Source of the DNA: Bacillota bacterium
GTDB taxonomy: Bacteria; Bacillota; Sulfobacillia; Sulfobacillales; Sulfobacillaceae
Length of the DNA: 47,652 bases
Direction of reading: 5' to 3'
NCBI GenBank assembly: GCA_021797515.1
Contig: JAJZZP010000108.1
Location: forward strand, 1 to 47,652
Below are positions 26,610-34,850 of this stretch, piece after piece. Below the pieces are notes generated by a model, which saw nothing but the letters and a program-made list of their open reading frames with translations, was not told where the DNA came from and made no database searches. Each line of letters starts with the position of its first letter. Positions within the stretch are counted from its first letter, which is position 1. Made by a program: the position numbers and the translations under genes.

Positions 26610-27317
26610 CTACCCTTCTTTGATGGGATATTTCGACCGAACGCCCATGATCAAACGACATCCGTCGAGAATAGCCAAGGGCGGTGGAGGACATCCAGGG
26701 ATTTCGATGTCCACGGGAATCACTTGGTCCACGGGGCCGGCCACGGCAAAGCTGGAAGCAAAAATTCCGCCCGAGAGGGCACAGGTTCCTATCGCCATTA
26801 CTCGTTTGGGCTCCGGAACCGCCCCAAAAGCTTCCTCGAGGGCCTCTTTTATAGAAACCGTCACGGGGCCTGTTACCATGAGCACATCTGCATCGCGGGG
26901 GGCCGGCGTGAAGGAGATGCCGAAACGGTGCAAGCTGTATACAGGACTCGCTAATTGATGGATTTCATTGAGGCATGCGCCGCAGTCGCCGGCGTCAATT
27001 ACCCTGACCTGCAACGAATGGCGAAAAGGCGCAGGAAGCCCTGGGGATTTCATTTCCGCCCAATGGTAGCCTGCCTCCCAGTTCATCCCCGGGGTCCGTT
27101 GATGGCAGAAATGGCACTGAATACAGCGCGCGTAATCAATCTCCACCAGCCTTTCTTGCTCTTGCAGTGCGTGTGTCGGGCAAATTGCCCCTAGCGCCGC
27201 ATCCTCCATCGCCGTTGGAGCAGGTCGCCCAGGTGTCAATCCTGGGGACGGGGAAAATTCCTCTTGCGGCGTCAGCGTTTTGAGGGACTGGTAAAGTCCT
27301 TCCCGAAACCATAGCAT
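26610..27317 (-). CDS. Ehr complex small subunit (NuoB/HyfI-like) with fused 4Fe-4S module
   Basis: 235 residues. The C-terminal NuoB-like domain has the N2-type cluster ligands C112-x2-C115, C179 (GTCALSGG) and C209 (PGCPPPP). The N-terminal part holds C46 in ICPTHAL and C65-x2-C68-x2-C71, enough for one 4Fe-4S cluster in the order CP then CxxCxxC, as if half of a two-cluster ferredoxin such as HyfA/HycF had been fused to the small subunit. It therefore joins two subunits that are separate in formate hydrogenlyase. The start at 27317 is set by AAGGAGGG just upstream. Electrons would pass from an outside donor through the ferredoxin part to the N2-like cluster. Confidence 0.82.
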   Translation of the reverse strand: MLWFREGLYQSLKTLTPQEEFSPSPGLTPGRPAPTAMEDAALGAICPTHALQEQERLVEIDYARCIQCHFCHQRTPGMNWEAGYHWAEMKSPGLPAPFRHSLQVRVIDAGDCGACLNEIHQLASPVYSLHRFGISFTPAPRDADVLMVTGPVTVSIKEALEEAFGAVPEPKRVMAIGTCALSGGIFASSFAVAGPVDQVIPVDIEIPGCPPPPLAILDGCRLIMGVRSKYPIKEG

Positions 27318-27400
27318 GGGCGAATTCCCTCCTTGAATTGGTACTTTGTCCCCCGTGTCACGGTCCTTTTTTGGCAAGGGGAATACCTTGGTTCAGCGAC

Positions 27401-28963
27401 CTAGCGATCGAGATCGGCCACACTCAGCCCAAACGTGGCCAAAATGATGGGGAAATCCTGAAACGCAAAATGCCTGACGGCCTGCGGAAAGGCATGCCAG
27501 TTAACCAGTCCGGGCGTCACCACCCGGGAGCGCTCAATCATGCCCTGGCCGTTCACCGATACCCCGCAGATGATTGCACCCGACGGGCTTTCCACATATC
27601 CGAAGGCCGTCCCCGTTTCCGTTATACGGACGCCCGACGCCATAGGAGTCTCTGGGCTTAACAGCGGGGGAATTTGCTGAATGATACCATACGATTGGTC
27701 AATCTCCTGGCACAGTTGCCTAAACCTGGCATAACCGTCACCTTCGGACTGAACAGGGATGCCAAACGTGATCTGATCATAAGCCGCATATTCCTGCCAT
27801 GCTCTTAAATCCCGGTTGACTCCCGAAGCGCGTGCCACTGGCCCGACCAGCCCGTGAGAGATGGCGAGATCTCGGTTCAAGACGCCGACGGACTCCAATC
27901 GGTCCAAAAAGCTATTGTCGAAAGCCAGCGCGTCTGAAATTCGCTGGGATTGCTGCACTACCGTCCCGAGTTGGTGGACAATCGTCTGAATTTCCGCATG
28001 AGACCAGTCGCGTGACAGGCCGCCGAGCTTGTTTAACCCAAATAAATAACGATGTCCCGCAGACACGCCGGAAACTTGCAAAAGATTCTCTTCGAGAGCC
28101 TGCATCAGGTTTGCGGGAACGGACAATCCTGTCGACTCCAAAATTCCCGCCAACACATGAATATGCGATCGAATCCGTTCAAACTCCGCCCAAAACACGC
28201 GCAATAGTTTAGCTCTCGGGGGAACCGGGGTGTCGGCTAATGTCTCCAAAGCCTGTGCCAGTGCTAGACTATGGGCAAAGGCTGTTAACCCATCAATACG
28301 CTCCGCGATCAAAAGCGCCACAGAGGGCTCTTGGCCCTCCAAGATCTTTTCCACCGCGCGATATTTATAAAATGGCCGGATGTGGGCAAAAACAATTTCT
28401 TCGCCGACGGTCTCCAAGTGAAATTGAATCGACTCGGCCGTGCCGGAGTAAACAGGGCCGACGGGCATGACAAACGAGCCGGGCGCCTCAACAATGCGCG
28501 GCATGGAGAGATCCTGGGGCTCGGTCGCTTTTGGGTGTATCTCCCACGAATGCCGTCTCATCGGGGCGGTCCCTTCGGGCCAATGGTCATCGTGCAAAAC
28601 GAAGTCGCCCAACTGGGGGTGGCCCTCAAAATGCACATCAAACAAGTCTTCCATCTCGCGTTCCTGCCAGTCCGCGGCAAACAGGAGGGCACTGACAGTT
28701 GGGACGGATTGATCGTGATTCGAGACCTCAATTCCCACCCAGGGACCGTGCTGCGCATAAAACACGTAAAGAAGCCGCACCGCCTGGATTCCCGGATCGT
28801 TTTCGGGCACAATGCCCGCAAAGATCCAGTCATGGGTTAATGCTCCTACCAATTCCGGTAACAGATTGGGGGATACCGTGACACGAATCCAATCCCGTTC
28901 GATCGTCACCGGAATCGCTGAGTGCCTATCCAGGATATTCTTCAGCCAGTTTTCGTAGTTCAA
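27401..28963 (-). CDS. Ehr complex large subunit (NuoC-NuoD fusion, HyfG-like) without Ni-Fe ligands
   Basis: 520 residues: a 30-kDa NuoC-like domain (about 1-140, marker ADWQEREMEDLFDVHF at 97-112) fused to a 49-kDa NuoD/hydrogenase large domain, as in HyfG and HycE. Where group 4 hydrogenases have RICGICSFAH this protein has RIDGLTAFAH (222-231), so both first-motif cysteines are replaced, by D224 and T227. The C-terminus ends GLSVADLDR, like complex I NuoD (DFVMADVDR), with no DPCxxC motif. Only two cysteines occur, outside these sites. It cannot bind a Ni-Fe centre. The TTG start at 28963 follows AAGGAGG. Gap to the small subunit: 83 bases. Confidence 0.85.
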   Translation of the reverse strand: MNYENWLKNILDRHSAIPVTIERDWIRVTVSPNLLPELVGALTHDWIFAGIVPENDPGIQAVRLLYVFYAQHGPWVGIEVSNHDQSVPTVSALLFAADWQEREMEDLFDVHFEGHPQLGDFVLHDDHWPEGTAPMRRHSWEIHPKATEPQDLSMPRIVEAPGSFVMPVGPVYSGTAESIQFHLETVGEEIVFAHIRPFYKYRAVEKILEGQEPSVALLIAERIDGLTAFAHSLALAQALETLADTPVPPRAKLLRVFWAEFERIRSHIHVLAGILESTGLSVPANLMQALEENLLQVSGVSAGHRYLFGLNKLGGLSRDWSHAEIQTIVHQLGTVVQQSQRISDALAFDNSFLDRLESVGVLNRDLAISHGLVGPVARASGVNRDLRAWQEYAAYDQITFGIPVQSEGDGYARFRQLCQEIDQSYGIIQQIPPLLSPETPMASGVRITETGTAFGYVESPSGAIICGVSVNGQGMIERSRVVTPGLVNWHAFPQAVRHFAFQDFPIILATFGLSVADLDR

Positions 28964-28968
28964 CGCGG

Positions 28969-30402
28969 CTACCTCCTTAACGCCAACATGGTGAGGGCTA
29001 GCAAGTGATGAACTGAAGCCGGCAGATACACGCCGAACACCAAAACCGGGAGCCAGCTGATAAACAGAGCCAACGTCACCGAACGAGGAAGAGTGATCCG
29101 CGGATGCGTGGGTTTGCCGAATATCATGTGATTAAGGTGTCGCAGGATGCCAATAAATGCCAGAGTCAAAAATGCCAACAATAAGGCTAAGACCAGAATA
29201 TGCCGTGAAGTCAGGGACGCACGGAAAATGGAAAATTCACTGAGAAACACCGCAAAAGGTGGGGCACCCGCTATCGCCAACCCGCTGAAGAGCAAACTGA
29301 ATCCCGCGAGGGGAGATATCCGAATCAACCCTTTAATTGACGCGATATCCAGCGTCGAGGTGGCTAAAAACACGGCTCCCGCACTATAAAATGCCAACGA
29401 TTTAGTAATCGCATGCGTCAGGAGTTGATACAACATGGCATAATGACCGGCTGGCCCCAAGCCCAGTGCCACCAGCAGGATCCCCATTTGTTCCACGGTG
29501 GAAAACGCGAAGAGGCGTTTAAAGTCGCGCACTTGAACCATAAGAAAAGCGGCGGTTCCCACGGAAATCAGCCCAAAAACCAAAGCCCAGTTTTGCGCAA
29601 AATCTCCGGGTATTTGTTCAAACACCGGCCAAAGGCGCATAATCACGTAGAGAATCGTGCTAACCTCAATGCCGGAAAGGAGCGCGCACACCGAGCTCGG
29701 GGCTTGGGAATGGGCATCCGGCAGCCAGGTATGCATCGGCACAATGCCCACCTTGGTGCCAAATCCAATAAAAATGAACACAAATGCCAATTTCAACAGG
29801 GCAACGGGCATCTCAGGAGCGGCATTCTTCAGTGTGGCCCAGGTTTGTATCGTCACGTGCAAGGTAGAAAGGCCCCAAAGCAGGAGAAAAATTCCCAAAA
29901 CCGCTATGGTGGCACCCATGATGGTAATGACGGCGTATTTCCACGCCGCCTCTAATGCTTTGGGCGTGTTCTCAAAACCCACCAAGAACACCGAAAGCAC
30001 TGTCGTCAATTCGACCGCAACCCAGGTCAAGGCTGGTTGAAGAAAAATGGGGACCATGAACAGCGACGCCAGAAACAGGTTGAGATTCACATAAAATTGC
30101 TGTTCGCGTCTCGGGTGAGGGGCAGCGACCTGTTTCATGTATCCCCATGAATATAGCGTCGCGGTCATGGCGACGAAGCCCTGAAGCACTAGAATCAAAG
30201 AACTCAGCCCATCGACTCCGATCCAATGGGGCCATACGGTCAGTGCAATGTGCCGACTCACCATTTGCGCGACCCTCATGGTCAGGATCAGAGCCGTCAG
30301 GCCCCCGAGGGTTGATGCCAGGCGGATAACCTGTAAACGTGGGGTCAGCAAAGCGACCAAGGAAACCAAGACCGGAATGAGGGGAATCGCGAGAATAATC
30401 AT
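28969..30402 (-). CDS. Ehr complex antiporter-like membrane subunit (HyfF/NuoN-like)
   Basis: 477 residues, about 14 transmembrane helices, the second proton-channel subunit. Typical core pieces are WVAVELTTVLSVFLV (Glu in TM5), the lysine and His motif FGTKVGIVPMHTWLPDAH, FSTVEQMG and LTHAITKSLAFYSAGA. The ATG at 30402 overlaps the hyfE-like stop by 4 bases (ATGA), showing translational coupling. The large subunit gene starts 5 bases after its stop. Confidence 0.87.
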   Translation of the reverse strand: MIILAIPLIPVLVSLVALLTPRLQVIRLASTLGGLTALILTMRVAQMVSRHIALTVWPHWIGVDGLSSLILVLQGFVAMTATLYSWGYMKQVAAPHPRREQQFYVNLNLFLASLFMVPIFLQPALTWVAVELTTVLSVFLVGFENTPKALEAAWKYAVITIMGATIAVLGIFLLLWGLSTLHVTIQTWATLKNAAPEMPVALLKLAFVFIFIGFGTKVGIVPMHTWLPDAHSQAPSSVCALLSGIEVSTILYVIMRLWPVFEQIPGDFAQNWALVFGLISVGTAAFLMVQVRDFKRLFAFSTVEQMGILLVALGLGPAGHYAMLYQLLTHAITKSLAFYSAGAVFLATSTLDIASIKGLIRISPLAGFSLLFSGLAIAGAPPFAVFLSEFSIFRASLTSRHILVLALLLAFLTLAFIGILRHLNHMIFGKPTHPRITLPRSVTLALFISWLPVLVFGVYLPASVHHLLALTMLALRR

Positions 30403-31085
30403 TCGGACTCACCTTCTTTGAGATGGGTCAACGCGCCCACCTCGGTCGTTCCCATATGCTGAGCCAATGTGCGGGTCAGAATAGCGGCAACCAGAACGAC
30501 CATGACCCCTTCGAGGCCGGCAGCCAATTCAATAATTGCTGAGGACGTGGTGATCGCAATGCCCGCAAAAAACGCTCCGTTATCGATGGCCATCATTGCC
30601 AGCATCTGGGGGACCGCTTCACGGCGCACTGCTAAGGTATAGACGCCAATGAGCAGCACATCCAGTCCCACCGGCAGATTGACAAGAATGTCCTGCCCAG
30701 ACCCCATCAGGAGCGGGGCCACAAAAAAGTAAGACAGGACCGTAATGCCTAGCGCAATCAGAAGGGAAACCGGCGTGTTCACGATAAATTCCAGTTCGCG
30801 TCGCGAACGAATGTCTGGTCCCAAGGTACGAGTCAACAGTTGGGGAATGAGGATTGCCTTGGCGATAATAGTGATGAACCCGACAATCATTAGTTCGGCC
30901 GAGTGATGAAGCCACCCCAGAACAAAAGCCGAAATGGCCAAGAGGATCGATTGACGAACAAACAACCGCAGCACGGATTGTGCTTGTCGCGCCGTCATCA
31001 GTACAACCGCACTGAGCAAAAACAAGGCGCCCACTAGGCCGTTAACATCCACGAGAATGTGATGAATCCCCATAAGCTGATCCAT
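30399..31085 (-). CDS. Ehr complex membrane subunit (HyfE-like)
   Basis: 228 residues with about seven hydrophobic helices. Its closest likeness is HyfE, the NuoK-like membrane subunit of hydrogenase 4 and related complexes, from the LVGALFLLSAVVLMTARQAQ start and the FITIIAKAILIPQLL segment. It is usually found only in HyfABCDEFGHI-type or Ehr complexes and not in complex I. The ribosome site is AAAGGGG before the ATG at 31085. It is second in the operon. Confidence 0.82.
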   Translation of the reverse strand: MDQLMGIHHILVDVNGLVGALFLLSAVVLMTARQAQSVLRLFVRQSILLAISAFVLGWLHHSAELMIVGFITIIAKAILIPQLLTRTLGPDIRSRRELEFIVNTPVSLLIALGITVLSYFFVAPLLMGSGQDILVNLPVGLDVLLIGVYTLAVRREAVPQMLAMMAIDNGAFFAGIAITTSSAIIELAAGLEGVMVVLVAAILTRTLAQHMGTTEVGALTHLKEGESE

Positions 31086-31103
31086 AATGGCCCCTTTCCA
31101 TGT

Positions 31104-32042
31104 TTAAAAATGGAACGGTTGCACAATCATCGCTACCACCGCGGTGACAAAAGCAACACCAAGAAAATCCGGGATCCGAAATAACCGAAGTTTGGCTAAA
31201 GAGGTTTCGATGGCAGCAATGAGCACCACAAACACGACGAGTTTGAGGCCTAGCAAGAAAATTGCAGCAAGTACATCAGCGCCGTTGATATGGGTTGCTA
31301 ATCCCCATGGGGTGACCAATACATTTACCAAAACGATGCTTAACACCATAAATTTCATGTATCCGCCCCACTTAATCAATGCCAACGAAGGTCCGGAAAA
31401 TTCTAGGGTCCTCGCCTCGTCAATCATGGCCAATTCAAAATGACCTTCGGGATTATCGACCGGAATTCTTCCCGTTTCGGCTAAAATGATCATGATAAAG
31501 GCCGCCACGATCAGAAGATGGGTGGGAGAATAAAAGGCTTGGGGTGTAGACACCCAATGAGCCTGAACGATGTAGGGAATGGTGGAATTGGCGGCAAAAG
31601 ACACCGAAAAGAACACAATGATGAAAATCGGTTCCACTAACGAACTGACCATGCGAGTGCGACTCGAGCCCATAAATCCGTAAACAGTGCCTGCATCCAT
31701 AGCCGCCAACGAGAGAAAAAAAGCACCCACCGACAAAATAAAACCGGCGGCCACCATGTCGCCCATGAATGCCATGAAAAGAGGGTAATCGGTGAGAACG
31801 GGGATCAACACTGTCACAAGAACCGGGGCCACGAAGTAGATGTAGGGGACAAAACGAAATATCCATGTCGACTGACTAGACACCACTTCGTCCTTGTGGA
31901 AAAGTTTCCAAAGATCATAATACGGTTGCCAAATGCTCGGCCCCCGCTTGGCCTGTATTCGCTCCTCAATTCGGGTCAATAGGCCGCGGAGCAAAGGAGA
32001 CAACAACAGGACGACGAGGATTTGACATACATTTAAGGCCAC
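31104..32042 (-). CDS. Ehr complex membrane anchor (HyfC/NuoH-like); 5' end uncertain
   Basis: At least 312 residues with about eight helices. This is the subunit that joins the Q/hydrogenase-like module to the membrane arm: GRIPVDNPEGHFELAMIDEA is the conserved acidic loop of NuoH/HyfC, and RRGPSIWQPYYDLWKLFHK-like sequence follows helix 1. The GTG start at 32042 lacks a ribosome site at normal distance, and homologs begin about 10 residues earlier. The frame is open 12 more codons back to a TGA, but has no ATG, GTG or TTG there. So the first helix may be slightly truncated or start at an ATT. Confidence 0.82.
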   Translation of the reverse strand: MALNVCQILVVLLLSPLLRGLLTRIEERIQAKRGPSIWQPYYDLWKLFHKDEVVSSQSTWIFRFVPYIYFVAPVLVTVLIPVLTDYPLFMAFMGDMVAAGFILSVGAFFLSLAAMDAGTVYGFMGSSRTRMVSSLVEPIFIIVFFSVSFAANSTIPYIVQAHWVSTPQAFYSPTHLLIVAAFIMIILAETGRIPVDNPEGHFELAMIDEARTLEFSGPSLALIKWGGYMKFMVLSIVLVNVLVTPWGLATHINGADVLAAIFLLGLKLVVFVVLIAAIETSLAKLRLFRIPDFLGVAFVTAVVAMIVQPFHF

Positions 32043-32092
32043 ATAGACGACCGTGGAAATCCCCCCAACTGAACCTAATCAGTGGAGGAGGA

Positions 32093-32173
32093 CTAGTAGG
32101 CCTTGAGCGGAATGGGCCGATGCACACGAATTCGCGCCGTGAAAGACCACGAATCCGAAGCAAACACATACAA
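32093..32173 (-). CDS. Possible 26-residue leader peptide in the Ehr operon leader
   Basis: In the leader between the predicted promoter and the HyfC-like gene, AAAGGAGGAG (complement of 32183-32192) is the strongest ribosome site of the region and precedes a TTG at 32173. The frame encodes 26 residues and ends at TAG (32093-32095). It ends 51 bases before the GTG of the next gene. It may be a leader peptide, or what is left of an earlier gene start. No homology can be claimed. Confidence 0.25.
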   Translation of the reverse strand: MYVFASDSWSFTARIRVHRPIPLKAY

Positions 32174-32261
32174 GGCCGTGATCTCCTCCTTTTACAGGTA
32201 GGAGTCATCAGCCCAGTGGGCATTATCGTGGACTCCATCACACAAGCGCATCTTCATTTTC

Positions 32262-32291
32262 ATTATAGGCAAAAGATTAAGTCAAAATCAA
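32262..32291 (-). promoter_or_regulatory. Predicted sigma-A promoter of the Ehr operon
   Basis: On the minus strand TTGATT (complement of 32286-32291) and a perfect TATAAT (complement of 32262-32267) are 18 bases apart. It points to the six-gene operon, leaving a leader of roughly 210 bases. Confidence 0.6.
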
Positions 32292-32696
32292 GGGATACAA
32301 TCATCAAGGAATGGGCAACTTAAAAAATTCTGCCGGCTTGCCAGATGAGGGGATCACTCACACGCCGATAAGAGGATACACCCAAACTCCTCTCCACTCT
32401 TCGGAGTGAGAAAAAGGTCAGACAAACGGCTGTTGTCTATATTTGTCTATGCTTTTGGGCAACTGCTGACACCACTGCATTACCTTTATGTAAACCATGA
32501 TAGGAAGTTGTATCCTTATGATGGGCCAAGGATTAAAAACAGAAGCGCCCACCGGCCCAAACGTTGGCCAGGACGTTTTTGGAGGTATCTATTGCTGGGG
32601 AGTGGTGACCCTCCTGCCAACTCGATCTATGTGAAGTGGTGTGGTCCGCCCTCGCGCCCTGGAAGGGCCGCTGTGAACGAAGGAGAGGGATCGCTG

Positions 32697-32951
32697 ATGA
32701 TGGATTTTGGATTGGGATGGGTATGGATTTTCCCCGCCGTGGGAACGGCGCTAATGGCGCTTTTTGGGTGGGCTGTGTTGACCCGGGTATTTAGGACCGA
32801 ACATCATACCTCGCCCGGAACTCCTACACTGGTCGAAACTCCTGACTCTCTTGCCGTTGCTCGAGAACGGTACGCCCAGGGCCTTATTTCCAAAGAGGAA
32901 TTTGACCAATTAGCTCAGGACTTGATTCGGACTGAAAAACCACATCTTTAA
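32697..32951 (+). CDS. Small membrane protein with SHOCT domain
   Basis: 84 residues: one N-terminal membrane helix (about 6-29) and a C-terminal SHOCT domain, seen in LAVARERYAQGLISKEEFDQ. SHOCT domains are short oligomerisation modules often placed at the C-terminus of small membrane proteins. The start is the first of two ATGs (32697, 32700) behind AAGGAGAGGG. The frame is open 97 codons further upstream, but that stretch does not look like protein. It stands alone; the function is unknown. Confidence 0.75.
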   Translation: MMDFGLGWVWIFPAVGTALMALFGWAVLTRVFRTEHHTSPGTPTLVETPDSLAVARERYAQGLISKEEFDQLAQDLIRTEKPHL

Positions 32952-33130
32952 AGACACAATTGACCTGGCTGATGGGACCCCGTTTTCCCACGTTTCCGGT
33001 GTATCGCGTGGGTTCGATATCCTTTCGGTCAGTGAACCATCGAATCCAATGTGTTTCCGTGACTTTAAAAACGGCAGCATTTGGTACAATAACCGTAATG
33101 CCGACGGCAAAACTTCAAGAGGGGATACTC

Positions 33131-34309
33131 GTGAATACACATGATATTGCTGGCGATGCGGTGTGGGGCGTCATTGACCCCTGGGCAGTAGAGATCTGGC
33201 GTCGAATTCATCGGTTTCCGGAATTAGGTTTAGATACCCCGCAGACCCAAGCATTGGTGGAAGGCATATTGGAGGATTTGGGCATCGAGCACCAACAGGT
33301 TATTGCGCACGGAGTCAAAGGGTTTATCGGTCCTAAAGCTGGACCGGCTATCTTGTTAAGGGCAGATATGGATGGATTGCCAATCCAAGAAACTACGAAT
33401 CTGTCGTTTCAGTCTGAAATGGATGGGCGGATGCACGCGTGTGGCCATGATGCCCATACGGCTATGTTGCTGGGTGCCGCACGCTTCTTAAAACATTACG
33501 AAGAACTTCTGGAGCGCCCGGTGGTGTTGATGTTTCAACCTGGGGAAGAAGGCCCGGGAGGTGCGCTCCCAATGATTGAGTCGGGTATTCTCTCGGATCC
33601 ACCAGTGACGCATGCGGCAATGGTACATGTGGACAGTGATCAACCTGTTGGGGTGATTGGTTTAAAATCGGGGCCAGCAATGGCATCTCCCAATGAATTT
33701 CAAATTGTCGTTCGTGGCCAGGGGGGCCATGGAGCACACCCCGACAAAGGAGTTGACGCCATTGTGGCCGCGGCCGCTATAATTCAGGCGTCCCAGACCT
33801 TGGTTAGCCGGGAGCAGGATCCCGTGATACCGCTTGTGGTGACTTTTGGAACCATTTTAGGGGGATATCGGGAAAACGTGCTTGCAGATCAAGTCACGAT
33901 GACCGGGACCATCCGGATTTTGCAACCTGAACGCCGGCAGCCCATACTGGATCGGTTTTCCCAATTAGTGTCAGATATCGCGCACGCATACCGGGCGGAA
34001 GCCTTCATCGACATTCGTCCAGGGTATCCTCCATTTGTAGCCGACGTTGCCTTTACCAATCATGTAGGAAGTGTGTTGGAACGGGTTTTGGGATCTCAGA
34101 AAGTCGTATGGTTGACAAACCCGTCAATGGGTGGAGAAGATTTTGCCTACATCGCCGAACGGGTAGCGGCTACCAATCTCCATGTTGGTGTGGTTGGACC
34201 TGGTTCCCAAAGTGGACTTCATTCTGCGCGGTTTATTCTAAATGAGGGCGCTATTGGCACCGGGTCTCGTGCCTTGGCTGCAGTCGCCATGTTGACCGGG
34301 TCTATATGA
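33131..34309 (+). CDS. M20 family metallo-amidohydrolase (hippurate hydrolase / N-acyl-amino acid amidohydrolase type)
   Basis: A 392-residue di-metal hydrolase of the M20D group, cleaving N-acyl amino acids. Ligand regions are HACGHDAHTAMLL (C and H), QPGEEGPGGA (Glu pair), the dimer-domain GGHGAHPDKGVD and the C-terminal PSMGGEDF; the final metal His is in GLHS. No signal peptide. The GTG start at 33131 follows AGAGGGG at 33118-33124; an in-frame ATG at 33098 and a longer frame back to 32960 are less likely. It is followed by moaC 19 bases on. Confidence 0.92.
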   Translation: MNTHDIAGDAVWGVIDPWAVEIWRRIHRFPELGLDTPQTQALVEGILEDLGIEHQQVIAHGVKGFIGPKAGPAILLRADMDGLPIQETTNLSFQSEMDGRMHACGHDAHTAMLLGAARFLKHYEELLERPVVLMFQPGEEGPGGALPMIESGILSDPPVTHAAMVHVDSDQPVGVIGLKSGPAMASPNEFQIVVRGQGGHGAHPDKGVDAIVAAAAIIQASQTLVSREQDPVIPLVVTFGTILGGYRENVLADQVTMTGTIRILQPERRQPILDRFSQLVSDIAHAYRAEAFIDIRPGYPPFVADVAFTNHVGSVLERVLGSQKVVWLTNPSMGGEDFAYIAERVAATNLHVGVVGPGSQSGLHSARFILNEGAIGTGSRALAAVAMLTGSI

Positions 34310-34328
34310 TTAAAAAGGGAGGCTAACA

Positions 34329-34850
34329 ATGGCTAATGATCCGGTATTGCCGCATTTAAATGCGGCAGGCGAGGTCCACATGGTCTCCGTGAGTGCGAAA
34401 GATGAGACTTTACGCAAGGCTCGCGCCCAAGGCCGGCTGCGGGCCCCCGGATTTGTATGTCAAGCGGTACGGGATGGTGCAGTGGACAAAGGGGATGTTT
34501 TGGCGGTGGCTAGGGTGGCCGCCATTATGGCAGCGAAACGGACGGCAGAGTGGATACCGCTGTGCCATCCGATACCTTTGACGGCCGTAGAAGTGTTGAT
34601 TGAAATTGAGGACCAAGGCTTTTTGGTGGTTGTCGAAACTGAGACTCGGTCTGCCACCGGCGTAGAAATGGAAGCGATTACCGCGGTGACCGCCGGACTT
34701 TTAACGTTATATGACATGTTGAAAGCCCAATATCGCGGCCTTATTGTAGATGATGTCCACTTGGTGGAAAAGACCGGAGGGAAAACAGGAGATTATGTCT
34801 TCCGAGACTTCAGGACAGAGACCTACGGTGGCTATTTTAACAAGCAGTGA
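34329..34850 (+). CDS. moaC: Cyclic pyranopterin monophosphate synthase
   Basis: Second step of molybdenum cofactor synthesis, forming cPMP from the MoaA product. 173 residues with the active-site pieces WIPLCHPIPL, VEMEAITAVT and the lysine of VEKTGGKTGDY. The ribosome site is AAAAAGGGAGG at 34313-34323. It overlaps the next gene, mogA/moaB, by 56 bases. Confidence 0.95.
   Translation: MANDPVLPHLNAAGEVHMVSVSAKDETLRKARAQGRLRAPGFVCQAVRDGAVDKGDVLAVARVAAIMAAKRTAEWIPLCHPIPLTAVEVLIEIEDQGFLVVVETETRSATGVEMEAITAVTAGLLTLYDMLKAQYRGLIVDDVHLVEKTGGKTGDYVFRDFRTETYGGYFNKQ

Larger units (their letters stand above)
32043..32696. other. Long intergenic region between the Ehr operon and the SHOCT gene
   Basis: About 650 bases. 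It holds the Ehr promoter and a possible leader peptide, and a small hairpin CCACTC-TTCG-GAGTG at about 32396-32409. From 32310 to 32690 the open plus-strand frame upstream of the SHOCT gene looks non-coding (basic, low-complexity translation) and I see no gene. Confidence 0.5.

Noticed and set aside
29147-29955. Plus-strand frames inside the Ehr genes
   Set aside because: They are shadows of the hydrophobic minus-strand genes, which have clear family motifs.
32406-32696. Long 5' extension of the SHOCT protein frame
   Set aside because: The translation is basic and irregular, and a strong ribosome site stands directly before the ATG at 32697.
32960-33130. Extension of the M20 amidohydrolase to an upstream ATG
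   Set aside because: No ribosome site and no likeness to the family before the GTG at 33131, which has AGAGGGG at proper distance.
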